Position numbers and translations under genes: made by a program
Shown: piece after piece, positions 35,199 through 43,971 of the stretch
Numbering within the stretch: the first letter of the stretch is position 1
Layout: each line of letters begins with the position of its first letter
Source: Mucilaginibacter sp. SMC90
GTDB taxonomy: Bacteria > Bacteroidota > Bacteroidia > Sphingobacteriales > Sphingobacteriaceae
NCBI RefSeq assembly: GCF_022811725.1
Contig: NZ_CP094527.1
Location: 5,394,001 to 5,458,000, forward strand
Length of the DNA stretch: 64,000 nucleotides
Direction: 5' to 3'
Notes under the pieces: generated by a model
The model's database searches: none
What the model was told of the DNA's origin: nothing
Seen by the model: only the letters and a program-made list of their open reading frames with translations

Positions 35199-35290
35199 AT
35201 GTCATTGCGAGGAGGAACGACGAAGCAATCGCATACAATACGGGGCGAATATGCTTCCGTACGATTGCAGCGCTACGCTCGCAATGACAT
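35199..35290. repeat. REP-like palindrome (ATGTCATTGCGAG type)
   Basis: ATGTCATTGCGAG (35199-35211) is a perfect inverse of CTCGCAATGACAT (35278-35290), and inside AGCAATCG/CGATTGCA (35224-35269) form a second stem. This unit resembles palindromic repeats common in Bacteroidota genomes. It lies in the 250-bp gap inside the mannan operon, between the lipoprotein and GH26 genes, where it may partly uncouple their expression. Confidence 0.75.
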
Positions 35291-35372
35291 GTCTTTATTT
35301 ACTCATCGACTTTTATCTTTCCGACACTTGCCAGCCGGAGCCGGGCGGCGTGTTTTTAGTTGCCCGGGCGAC

Positions 35373-36293
35373 TTACTGCTTCTTCACATCAATCCAGAAA
35401 ACCCTCGGGCGTTTCACAAACTTGTCGTAATCCGAATAAATGTTATTCCAGTCGTCAACGCCATTTAAAGTAAACTTGAACGCATTATCGGTAATGGTTT
35501 TACTTAAGCCGTTACCCAAACTGGTTGTGCCGGCACTTTCAAATGTTCCGGTTGAGGTACTACCATCCGCAAAAGTGAACGTGATGGTATTATCCGAATA
35601 ATTATGCAGCCAGGTGCCCTCACCTTTCGGGATTTTGCGGTAAAAACTGTTTACATCAGTAACCGGGTTTTGTATGTATTGAAAATTGGCATACTTACCA
35701 TCTGCACCGGCATCGTTCACTATTTTGCCATAGGTATTACCATCGGCAGTTACACCAGTATAGGTGAGGGTAAGCGAGTTATCCAGCTCTGCCGAAGGAC
35801 CATCAGTGGCGGGCCAATCCCATGGTTTATCATCAAGCTTTAAAACCGCGCCGCCACCATACTCAGGGCCGGTACCGCCATAAACTACCAGGCCGTTTAT
35901 TTTAAAAATGCCCAGTAAAGCTTCGGAAAAAGGCTGTAGGATCACTTTCCATTCCTTCTTTTCGCCGGTTTCTGAGGTTACGGTATATGTAGCAGTGTTA
36001 CCGCTCCCCGAAAAATCAACCTGCGCTCCGGATGAAGGCTGCAGGTTTGATTTATAGGATGAGATTACCGTTGGTTTTACCTTACTGAAATCATTGGTTG
36101 GTTGTACTAATACACGCACGGTTACCGTCGACGCATCGCGATCTATAACTGCAGGGCCTATTTGTACCAGCCCTGCCCCTACGCTGAATGATTCTATTGC
36201 CCGCTCATGGCTTTTGATGCCATCCATCGGGTCTTTTTGGCAGGATGTTGCAAAAAACACCGCCAGTAAAATGATATATGTTAGTTTTTTCAT
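35373..36293 (-). CDS. Surface lipoprotein of the mannan locus (probable glycan-binding protein)
   Basis: 306 aa. Lipobox at FFATSCQK. An N-terminal DUF5018-like beta domain (about 30-120, ending TYTVTSETGEKKEWKVIL) is followed by an unassigned beta-rich domain (about 125-306). It stands directly after SusD, where SusE/SusF or other surface glycan-binding proteins are encoded in these loci, so a role in holding mannan at the cell surface is likely. No catalytic motif seen. Confidence 0.85.
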   Translation of the reverse strand: MKKLTYIILLAVFFATSCQKDPMDGIKSHERAIESFSVGAGLVQIGPAVIDRDASTVTVRVLVQPTNDFSKVKPTVISSYKSNLQPSSGAQVDFSGSGNTATYTVTSETGEKKEWKVILQPFSEALLGIFKINGLVVYGGTGPEYGGGAVLKLDDKPWDWPATDGPSAELDNSLTLTYTGVTADGNTYGKIVNDAGADGKYANFQYIQNPVTDVNSFYRKIPKGEGTWLHNYSDNTITFTFADGSTSTGTFESAGTTSLGNGLSKTITDNAFKFTLNGVDDWNNIYSDYDKFVKRPRVFWIDVKKQ

Positions 36294-36310
36294 TTTCGAT
36301 AATTATTTGA

Positions 36311-37819
36311 TCACTTACCTAAATTGGGGTTCTTATTTACCTCGGCCTGCGGAATTGGGAAATAGTACGGATCGCCGGTGATGGTTTTACCATAGGTATC
36401 CTTCAACACTGATTCCATTTTGTGACTACGGCGAAGATCAAACAGACGGTTTCCCTCAAAACAAAGCTCCCATTTGCGTTCCTGGATCACTGCGTCCCTA
36501 AATTGTGCTACCGACAACCCCGGCGGCAGATTACCCAGGCCTGCCCGGGTACGGATCCGGTTTACGGCAGCATACCCCTCAGCAGTTGGGCCGCATGCTT
36601 CAGCATAGATCAGTAACACATCCGAAAAGCGAAGAATAGGCGTATTGGCACTGGTTTGCTGACCGGTTTGCCAGCCAGAGTCATTGAACTTGTTGCTGAA
36701 CGGACGGTAATATGAATCGGTAATGCTAAGATTTTGGGTTGGGCCTTTATTACCACCGGCATCGCCCACATCATAAATGGTGGAGATGATCAGCTGGCTT
36801 TTGCGTTTATCATTGGCATCAAAGCTGTCATAAATACCACTCTCGGTCAGGAACTCGTTAAAGCCACCGGGTACATAGGTTCCGTTGGGTAAACGGAAGT
36901 TGAGGTTAGGCATAAAAAACAGCGGCAGTTTAGAGTACTGGCCTTCATCGGCACCGCTCCTGTCAACCGAGGCATCAAACAAATGCTCGGGCCCAAGTTT
37001 CTTGTTTACATCGTAAATAGCCACAAGATCAGGATCAAGGCTGTAAACCGATTGCCCCGTAACCACTTTTGCAGCCCAGGTTTTGGCGTTGCTGTACATA
37101 TCATCGGCATTGCTTACAAAATCATAGCCCGGCGAACTGCTCGCTTTGGCAGATGCCAGTGTAAGATAAACTTTGGCTAAAATACCCTCTGCCCCTACCT
37201 GGTTTACGCGGCCAAGCCTTACGGTCTGATCCATCATTCCGGTGGCTTTTGTTAAGTCGGCAATGATCAGATCATAAATATCTTTCATGCTTGATTTGGG
37301 CAGGTTGGTTTGGCTGATATCATCAACCGGATCGGTATGCAAAGGCACAGCACCAAACAAACGTACCAGGTTAAAGTAATGCAAGGCCCTGAGCGTATAA
37401 GCCTCGCCAAGGATCTCATTTTTTGCCGCATCGGTTATACCGGTAATAGCAGGCACGTATTTGATAACCAGGTTAGCACGATTGATCCCCACATATGGAA
37501 ACTGGTAAGCTGGGGCCAGTACACCATTGGTTGGTGTAACAGTTAATTGATCAAGCAGCATTTCATCAGCACTTTTACCGCTGGCAGCGGCAACGTCCTC
37601 AGTAGGCAGCTCTGTTAACACAATAAAATTACGCGAATAATAACCCAGATCGGGCAAGATAGAATAAGCGTAAATAAGCGCCGAATTAGCATCCGACTCA
37701 GTTTTGTAAAAGTTGGTGGTGGATAAAAACCCATAAGGCTTTTCTTCCAGCTGCTTTTTGCACGACAACGCCATGGTTGTTGCAGCTAAAGCTATAATGG
37801 TGTATTTAAATTTATTCAT
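36311..37819 (-). CDS. SusD/RagB-like lipoprotein of the mannan locus
   Basis: 502 aa, lipobox at TMALSCKK. SusD fold markers: EEKPYGFLSTTNFYKTESDANSA, LRALHYFNLVRLFGAVPL, a C-terminal LIYAEACGP helix and ELCFEGNRLFDLRR. It forms the ligand-binding lid of the SusC encoded 19 bp upstream. Typical length and no odd features. Confidence 0.95.
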   Translation of the reverse strand: MNKFKYTIIALAATTMALSCKKQLEEKPYGFLSTTNFYKTESDANSALIYAYSILPDLGYYSRNFIVLTELPTEDVAAASGKSADEMLLDQLTVTPTNGVLAPAYQFPYVGINRANLVIKYVPAITGITDAAKNEILGEAYTLRALHYFNLVRLFGAVPLHTDPVDDISQTNLPKSSMKDIYDLIIADLTKATGMMDQTVRLGRVNQVGAEGILAKVYLTLASAKASSSPGYDFVSNADDMYSNAKTWAAKVVTGQSVYSLDPDLVAIYDVNKKLGPEHLFDASVDRSGADEGQYSKLPLFFMPNLNFRLPNGTYVPGGFNEFLTESGIYDSFDANDKRKSQLIISTIYDVGDAGGNKGPTQNLSITDSYYRPFSNKFNDSGWQTGQQTSANTPILRFSDVLLIYAEACGPTAEGYAAVNRIRTRAGLGNLPPGLSVAQFRDAVIQERKWELCFEGNRLFDLRRSHKMESVLKDTYGKTITGDPYYFPIPQAEVNKNPNLGK

Positions 37820-37838
37820 GTTGATGATGGCTGTTTAA

Positions 37839-40800
37839 TTAAAAACTAACATTTAAGCCCAGCGAATACTGGCGCGGCTTGCGGTAATTACCACCAAACT
37901 GTCCGTTTTCGCCAACTTCAGGATCAAAGCTTGGGCTGAAATTGGTAAACGTGTACAGGTTGGTACCTGAAAAGTAAACCCGCAGATTAGAGATGCCTTT
38001 AATTAAATTGGGTTTAAGCGTGTAACCCAGGTTAACGTTTTGCAGGCGCAGGTAGGTTCCCTTTTGTACATACCAGTTTGAAGCATAGTACACACGGGTA
38101 GCATTTACGCTTGGATACAGGTTGGTATGGTTATCAGGTGTCCAGGCTTGCAGCTGCGCACTTGGTGTAAAAGTTTGAAAATTGAATATGTCGTTACCGC
38201 TTACGCCGTAAAACTGTGCATACAAATCAAACTGACCATATTTTAACGAGGTATTAAAGCCGTAATAAAACTTAGGGTTAGGGTTGCCGATAATGTACTC
38301 GCCCTGCCCTACCGCAATTGGCCCGCCCGCTAAGTATTTGATATCGCCTACGGTTGCTGCCGTACCATCAACCGGGTTAGTGCCGCCTGCTGTTTGTACA
38401 ATGCCATCAAATTTATAGCCCAAAAAAACATTGGCGGGTTGCCCGTTAATGTAGTAGTTTAATGGTGCGCGAATGGCTTCAATATCCTGCCCGTTAGCTT
38501 CTATCTGGTTGCCGCCGCCAATGGCAATTACTTTATTCCTGTTCAGCGCAAAGTTGCCGCCTACGCTCCACGAAAACTTATTTCCCTGGAAGATCTGCGC
38601 ATTGGCTGATAGCTCCACGCCGCGGTTGTCAATAGTACCGTCATTTACTTCAATCACCGAAAAACCTGATGATAAGGCAACCTGGTTTTGGCGAAGCAGA
38701 TCGGTAGTATGCTTATAGTAATAATCGGCAGTTAAGGTAAAGCGCTGGTTAAACAAGCCTAAATCCAAACCAATATCCAATTGGCGGGTGGTTTCCCATT
38801 TCAAACTTTTGTTTTGCAGGCCGTTAAATACCTTACTGTTGGTGTTTGACCCATCGTTATAGTACGGCGGGCCGTAACCTGTTTGGAAACCGCCATCGGT
38901 AAAATACTTGTAGCTGCCCAGCGTAGCCAGCGACTGGTACGGGCTGATACCCTGGTTACCGGTTAAACCGTAGCTGGCGCGGATCTTCAACTCTGAGATT
39001 TGGCTGATATTTTTGATAAAGGCCTCTTCATTAGCCCTCCAGGCTATAGCTCCCGAAGGAAAAAATGCCCATTTATGGTTTTCACCGAATACCGATGAAC
39101 CATCTGCCCTGCCCGTAAACGTAAACAGGTATCTATCCATAAATGTATAATTTGCCCTGCCAATAAATGATTGTAAGGCAGTTTTAGTAAGCCCGTTGCT
39201 AATGAATTGCGTAGTAGCCGATTTCAGGTTTTCGTTTTCCAGTACATCGTTCACAAAACCGTGGCCCTGCAAATCAGATGTGCGTACAGTATTGGTTTCC
39301 TGCGTATAACCGGTTACAACGTTAATGTGATGCTGCTTACCGATGTTCCTGTCATAAGTTAAATAGTTTTCGTTGATAAGGTGATCGCCGTTATAGTTGT
39401 TGATGTCTCCATAACCTTGAAACAGGTAACCTGTTGAGGTAGCATCTCTTGGCTGGTAATTATCATTAACAGCGTTACCATGCGTATAGCTAAACTGTGT
39501 TTTTACATTAAGCCCTTTAATGATTTCCCAATTAATGTAGGCTGTACCTAACAGATCGATAGTTTTGCTTTTGTTGAGTACCTCGTTGGCAATTTGCAGC
39601 GGGTTACCAAAGTCGTTGCTGCCGATGTGAAAATAGGTACCATCCGGATTAAACGCCGGAAAAACAATGCTCCTGTCTACAGATAAGCCTTGCCCGTAAT
39701 TTTGGGTTGAAGTAACAATAAGGTTAGTACCCAACGTAACTGTAGGTTTAAGCTTTTGCTCCAGGTTTACACGACCGGTGTATTTTTTATACCCGTTCTG
39801 GATAGCCAGGCCTTGCTCGTTATAATAATTGCCGGATATCGAATACCTCGTTTTGTCGTTCCCGCCATCGGCAGAGAGGGTGTAGTTTTGTGATACCGGG
39901 TTACGGTAAACCAGTTTGGCCCAATCAGTATTATATGCCCATTGGGATTTATTAGGATCAATACCTCTGAGCTCGGCCAATGAAGGATAATATGTACCAC
40001 CGTAAACCTGCCCTATAAACAGCGGTGCAATACCGGCGTTAATGCGGGCCTGGTTATCAATAGTAGCGGCTTCAACAGGGTCATGAAAAACATCAAGTTT
40101 GTTGCCAAGAGTTGATACGGTAGTAAGCGTACTTAAGGTGATATGTGCCTGGCCGGTTTTGCCTCTTTTGGTAGTAACCAGGATAACACCATTAGCTCCT
40201 CTTGAGCCATAGATAGCTGCCGAAGAGGCATCCTTCAATACATCAATTGATTCGATATCATCCGGGTTAATTTGTTTCAGGTTACCGGCATCGCCCAAAG
40301 GTAAACCATCAACTACAACCAGCGGGTTAGCATCGGCCCTTGACCCCAGTCCCCGGATACGGATGGTTGAACCCGAGCCCGGTTGCCCCGATGTTGTTAA
40401 TACCTGTAAGCCGGGTACCTTGCCCTGCAATAACGCGTCAACTGATGCCGCGGGGGTTTTAATCAGGTCACTTCCTTTTAATGATCCTACCGAACCTGTA
40501 ACATCACGCTTTTTAGCTGTGCCGTATCCTACAACAACAACTTCGTTCAAATCGCGGCGGGCATTAAGCAGGCTTACATTGATTTTGCTTTGCCTTGCTT
40601 CAACTTTTACCTCCTGGGTTTGCATCCCCAGAAATTTAAACACCAGGATATTTCCGTTACCGGATATACTGATCTTAAAGCTACCCTTTGCATCAGTAGC
40701 GGTTTGCGCAGCGCCGCCTTTAACAGCCACTGAAACACCGGGCAGGGTAAAGCCCTCCTGATCGGTGACTATACCTGTAACTTCTCTTTGCTGTGCCATG

Positions 40801-40865
40801 GCCGTGAAGGCGCTAAGCAAAACCATGAGTATACAGGCAAATTTTGTGTAAATAATTTTCCTCAT
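37839..40865 (-). CDS. SusC-like TonB-dependent receptor of the mannan locus
   Basis: 1008 aa. Signal peptide about 1-24 (TAMAQ), carboxypeptidase-like domain (VTGIVTDQEGFTLPGVSV), EVVVVGYGTAKKRDVTGSV, plug with VVDGLPLGD and the standard DASSAAIYGSRGANGV, and a barrel ending SLGLNVSF. No STN domain. First gene of the operon that includes SusD, the surface lipoprotein, GH26, the GH5-like enzyme and AraC; hence probable importer of manno-oligosaccharides. Two direct repeats sit upstream at 40921-40958. Confidence 0.95.
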   Translation of the reverse strand: MRKIIYTKFACILMVLLSAFTAMAQQREVTGIVTDQEGFTLPGVSVAVKGGAAQTATDAKGSFKISISGNGNILVFKFLGMQTQEVKVEARQSKINVSLLNARRDLNEVVVVGYGTAKKRDVTGSVGSLKGSDLIKTPAASVDALLQGKVPGLQVLTTSGQPGSGSTIRIRGLGSRADANPLVVVDGLPLGDAGNLKQINPDDIESIDVLKDASSAAIYGSRGANGVILVTTKRGKTGQAHITLSTLTTVSTLGNKLDVFHDPVEAATIDNQARINAGIAPLFIGQVYGGTYYPSLAELRGIDPNKSQWAYNTDWAKLVYRNPVSQNYTLSADGGNDKTRYSISGNYYNEQGLAIQNGYKKYTGRVNLEQKLKPTVTLGTNLIVTSTQNYGQGLSVDRSIVFPAFNPDGTYFHIGSNDFGNPLQIANEVLNKSKTIDLLGTAYINWEIIKGLNVKTQFSYTHGNAVNDNYQPRDATSTGYLFQGYGDINNYNGDHLINENYLTYDRNIGKQHHINVVTGYTQETNTVRTSDLQGHGFVNDVLENENLKSATTQFISNGLTKTALQSFIGRANYTFMDRYLFTFTGRADGSSVFGENHKWAFFPSGAIAWRANEEAFIKNISQISELKIRASYGLTGNQGISPYQSLATLGSYKYFTDGGFQTGYGPPYYNDGSNTNSKVFNGLQNKSLKWETTRQLDIGLDLGLFNQRFTLTADYYYKHTTDLLRQNQVALSSGFSVIEVNDGTIDNRGVELSANAQIFQGNKFSWSVGGNFALNRNKVIAIGGGNQIEANGQDIEAIRAPLNYYINGQPANVFLGYKFDGIVQTAGGTNPVDGTAATVGDIKYLAGGPIAVGQGEYIIGNPNPKFYYGFNTSLKYGQFDLYAQFYGVSGNDIFNFQTFTPSAQLQAWTPDNHTNLYPSVNATRVYYASNWYVQKGTYLRLQNVNLGYTLKPNLIKGISNLRVYFSGTNLYTFTNFSPSFDPEVGENGQFGGNYRKPRQYSLGLNVSF

Positions 40866-40920
40866 AAAATTTCAATTGGTTTATGAGGACAATGTTAGTT
40901 CACGGCACTTTTTAAGCGGT

Positions 40921-40958
40921 ACAGTATTGTTTCATTGTAGTACACTATTGATTTAATG
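40921..40958. promoter_or_regulatory. Direct repeats, candidate AraC/HTCS-type operator
   Basis: ACAGTATTGTTTCATTG (40921-40937) and ACACTATTGATTTAATG (40942-40958) match at 13 of 17 positions and are 21 bp apart, two turns of DNA, as expected for a dimer of AraC-type HTH domains. They lie about 56-93 bp upstream of the SusC start in the mannan operon. Confidence 0.5.
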
Positions 40959-41092
40959 ATGAAATAAGGCTGATTTCATGGAAAACTAAAAGCAGAACGC
41001 AGAAAGTTAAAAGCCGTTTTAAACTGATGTACGGCCTCATTCGGAAGGGCAATAACAATCCCGATCATCCAGGTGTCGCTTTTAATGCAACC

Positions 41093-41590
41093 TTAAACTG
41101 ATTTTTGGTTATAGCACCTCAACACCCTGATCCGGTTAAACTGTTGTAATAAAATAGGAAAAACATTATAAACAACATTGCTTATCATAATAAGCAATGC
41201 AACTGCATAGTGTCCCTGAATTATAGCTACAATATTTGTGAGCAGGAAAAAGATAAAACAGATAAAATGATACCGTTCATACATCATAATGGTACTGAGA
41301 TATTTTTCGGGATCTGCAGCCCGTTGTATGGTTGAGTTTTTTCCTGCTATCCTGTTTGCCAAATCGCCGTGCTGAACAAATTTACGGATGAACCTTACCC
41401 CTAAACGCTCGTAAAATTTTGTTTCGCGGCTTAACTGTATCCTGTAAAAAAAGTTTCGGGAAAGAAACGCGGAAATAAAACTTAAGCAGATAAAAACATA
41501 AAACCAGGCAGACAAACCCACCGAGAACCAATAATGGAATACTGCAGCAAAACCGAGTACAGTCCAGAAAAAATTGATGAATTGGTTCAT
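41093..41590 (-). CDS. Small membrane protein, CrtO-like acyltransferase candidate
   Basis: 165 aa with four predicted membrane segments (about 5-25, 28-46, 105-122, 128-145). The segment FYERLGVRFIRKFVQHGDL resembles the short conserved region of glycosyl-4,4'-diaponeurosporenoate acyltransferase (CrtO) proteins, but similarity is limited and no carotenoid genes are near. Function is best left open. It is a lone gene between the mannan SusC and the small-RNA region. Confidence 0.75.
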   Translation of the reverse strand: MNQFINFFWTVLGFAAVFHYWFSVGLSAWFYVFICLSFISAFLSRNFFYRIQLSRETKFYERLGVRFIRKFVQHGDLANRIAGKNSTIQRAADPEKYLSTIMMYERYHFICFIFFLLTNIVAIIQGHYAVALLIMISNVVYNVFPILLQQFNRIRVLRCYNQKSV

Positions 41591-41756
41591 AACTTCAGTT
41601 AGCGATTACTCCAATATCGCTATTTTAAACCTTAATTTAAATGGCTAACCGTAGCAGTTGTCGTGTTCACCGTCTAAATTATCCTACGATATCGTTTTAT
41701 AACAAAGTCGTTACCAATTTCCATCGTTTTTATTGATCACTCCGAATGTTGAAGGG

Positions 41757-41764
41757 TATATTTG
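41757..41764 (+). promoter_or_regulatory. -7 element (TATATTTG) of putative RNA 1
   Basis: Exact TAnnTTTG match with TTG at 41733-41735 as a weak -33 element, 21 bp apart. Predicted start of transcription is near 41771. Confidence 0.5.
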
Positions 41765-41770
41765 TAACAC

Positions 41771-41845
41771 CTGAATTGGAGAACATTAATACCCCTACGG
41801 ACCCTATGTCTGCCAAAGCCTATCATCGATGGGCTTTTGTATTTT
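41771..41845 (+). ncRNA. Putative small RNA 1
   Basis: From the predicted start near 41771 the transcript would run about 75 nt to a hairpin AAAGCCTATC-ATC-GATGGGCTTT (41815-41837) with a T-rich tail. Its 5' part carries TTAATACCCCT (41786-41796), which is exactly complementary to AGGGGTATTAA (41908-41918) in RNA 2. No known RNA family is recognised. Alternatively 41757-41963 is one transcript with a long-range pairing. A 27-codon hydrophobic frame starts at 41806 and continues through the hairpin; it may be a chance product of the T-rich tail. Confidence 0.45.
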
Positions 41846-41880
41846 TTATATTACAATTTATTTTTTTGCACAGATCAATA

Positions 41881-41888
41881 TATATTTG
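41881..41888 (+). promoter_or_regulatory. -7 element (TATATTTG) of putative RNA 2
   Basis: Second exact TAnnTTTG match. The nearest TTTG upstream (41865-41868) is only 12 bp away, so the -33 element is poor. The predicted start near 41896 coincides with the first base of the 5' hairpin. Confidence 0.4.
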
Positions 41889-41895
41889 ATACATA

Positions 41896-41963
41896 AGTTA
41901 TTTTAATAGGGGTATTAAATAACTAACATTCGGCCATGCTTTGTAAAAAGCATGGCTTTTTTT
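41896..41963 (+). ncRNA. Putative small RNA 2, two hairpins with GGGG loop
   Basis: About 68 nt. The 5' hairpin AGTTATTTTAATA-GGGG-TATTAAATAACT (41896-41924, one bulged T) exposes GGGG. A second hairpin follows 8 nt later, GCCATGCTTT-GTAA-AAAGCATGGC (41933-41956), with seven Ts, a textbook terminator. The GGGG loop and its flank complement the CCCC segment of RNA 1. No family recognised. Confidence 0.55.
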
Positions 41964-42331
41964 ATTAAGGCACACCCTAAATTGCGTCAAGCTGTTTTTT
42001 AAAACTTCAAGATGTATCCTAATATTTTAGCAGAGATCACTATTGTATTTCAGAAGCCAGCCTGGGCAGCGCCTGCAGTTATTAGATTATACCCCTATCG
42101 TTTCCGTATTATTTTCAGTAGCAATAGCATTGTGTTTAAAAAACAAAAGCCCCAAACGCTCGCCGCCGGGACTTTTTCCTAAACCTTATCACAACGAGAC
42201 TTGGGAAGCCTCATCATATGCGCAAATATGCAGATTTAATCATTAATTAAGCAGTTTTTAATTAAAAAGCCGGATAAAACTATGGACAGCATAGCTTGCT
42301 ATAAATTACACTACTCGCAGTTAACACTTTA
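41964..42331. other. Gene-free stretch after the putative RNAs
   Basis: About 370 bp. The only frame (from a TTG at 42043, 67 codons) has no recognisable protein features and is not called. Nothing else seen. Confidence 0.4.
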
Positions 42332-42370
42332 ACAAAAATAAGCCACCCTACTGGGGCGGCTTATTTTTGT
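42332..42370. terminator. Strong bidirectional terminator after SusD
   Basis: ACAAAAATAAGCC (42332-42344) is the exact inverse of GGCTTATTTTTGT (42358-42370), with extra inner pairing CCC/GGG. It lies about 70 nt after the SusD stop on the minus strand. Confidence 0.85.
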
Positions 42371-42442
42371 TTTTATTGCATGCAGATCAATTTCAGTAAT
42401 TTCGAAATCACCTATCGATTTTGCATGTAATTTATCCTGATA

Positions 42443-43963
42443 TTATTTATAATCAGGGTTTTGAATTAATATCCCTCCACTCTTATCAATTTCTGTTTGC
42501 GGAAGCGGCCAGTGGTAAAACTTATCCTCAAAATGATAATTGATAAGGGATGATACCACAGCGTTAAGTACAGGACCCGCAATGTGCCATCTTAACAAAT
42601 CATAATGACGTAACCCTTCAAAAGCAAGCTCAACACGGCGTTCGTGCCTGATGCGTTGGCGCATCTGATCTTTGGTATATCCCGCCGGGTAGGCAGGCAT
42701 ATTTACACGTGCACGTAAATCGGCCATGGCTTTATAAACCGTTGCATCAGGGCCCGCAATTTCATTTTGGGCTTCTGCATACATCAGCATTACCTCGCCT
42801 AAACGCAGTATAACTGCATCCTGCTGGCTAAGCGTTGAAAAACCATAAGGCATGTTATTAGGTTCGAGGAATTTGATAACTCCATAGCCTGTGGGCCTGA
42901 GGTTTGAAGGATGATGAACTTTGCCCGGACCAAAATCAACAGAATCGGCATACACAGTTTTGCGCAAACGAGGGTCGCGGTTGTTGAACTGGTTTTTAGT
43001 ATCGGTTAACGGCGAAGTACCATAAGGCTGTCCATCAGTACACTCATAAGCATCTACCATATTTTGCATTGGTGCGCAGGCATCCCAATCGCCATAATAC
43101 ATATCCCATGGGGCTGTATTGTTAGGAGCCAGGAAGTTAACAGAAAAAATAATTTCTGTATTGTTTTTCTGGGTAGCATCCCTAAAAATATCCTCAAAAT
43201 TGGTACTCAATTTGTATTGGCTCATTAAATCAAGACAAAGGTCCCTTACCTGTGTTAGCATGGTTGCATCCGGTGTGCCGTTGCTACCAAACGCCGCAAA
43301 CAATAAAGCCCTTGCCTTTAAAGCCTTTGCAGACGAAGCCGAGGCATGACCACCGTTGGCGTAATAAGCTGCGGTATTCAAATTGGCAATGCCATAATCC
43401 AAATCGGCAGTGATTTGAGCAAGTACTTGTGCGGCAGCAACTTTAGGCTGCTTTTGATTACTCAAATCAAGAGGTTGCACCACCAAAGGAACATCGCCAT
43501 AAATACTATATAATTGAAAATAAAGAAAAGCACGGATAAACCTTACTTCGCCCTCGTACACTTTACGCTGACTATCAGAAATATCTGAACCTTTGTAATT
43601 ACCTAAATTTTGCAGAAACAGGTTCACCCTTGCAATACCGGTATAGCTATCGTTATAAATAGCAGTTTCATAACCACCGGTAGTTGGGTTAAAGTTACCC
43701 TGAACAAAATCCTTGGCACTGCCCGAATTGAACTGGTTGTATCCGTTATCGGTAAAGCCATCCCTGAAACCCATGCCGTAAGAAAACTCTTCGGGCTGAA
43801 GGGAAGCGTAAACAGCTGCCAAAGCCGCGTCAAAATCAGCTTTCGTTTTATAGAAAGTTGAGGTGGCGATCTGGTCATTGGGGTTTAGATCAAGGGCCTT
43901 TTTACATGCGCCTAAAAACAGCGATGTAATTAATATAGTGGTTATTATAATTCGATTTTTCAT
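42443..43963 (-). CDS. SusD/RagB-like lipoprotein, cassette A
   Basis: 506 aa. Lipobox at LFLGACKK; SusD markers ALDLNPNDQIATSTFYKTKADFDAAL, FIRAFLYFQLYSIYGDVPLV, VMLMYAEAQNEI and ELAFEGLRHYDLLRWH. Partner of the SusC encoded 8 bp upstream. No enzyme gene follows; a terminator closes the unit at 42332. Substrate unknown. Confidence 0.95.
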   Translation of the reverse strand: MKNRIIITTILITSLFLGACKKALDLNPNDQIATSTFYKTKADFDAALAAVYASLQPEEFSYGMGFRDGFTDNGYNQFNSGSAKDFVQGNFNPTTGGYETAIYNDSYTGIARVNLFLQNLGNYKGSDISDSQRKVYEGEVRFIRAFLYFQLYSIYGDVPLVVQPLDLSNQKQPKVAAAQVLAQITADLDYGIANLNTAAYYANGGHASASSAKALKARALLFAAFGSNGTPDATMLTQVRDLCLDLMSQYKLSTNFEDIFRDATQKNNTEIIFSVNFLAPNNTAPWDMYYGDWDACAPMQNMVDAYECTDGQPYGTSPLTDTKNQFNNRDPRLRKTVYADSVDFGPGKVHHPSNLRPTGYGVIKFLEPNNMPYGFSTLSQQDAVILRLGEVMLMYAEAQNEIAGPDATVYKAMADLRARVNMPAYPAGYTKDQMRQRIRHERRVELAFEGLRHYDLLRWHIAGPVLNAVVSSLINYHFEDKFYHWPLPQTEIDKSGGILIQNPDYK

Positions 43964-43971
43964 GTGGCTAA

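Noticed and set aside
42043..42246. 67-codon frame starting with TTG in the gene-poor region
   Set aside because: No signal, membrane segment or recognisable motif, and a weak start.
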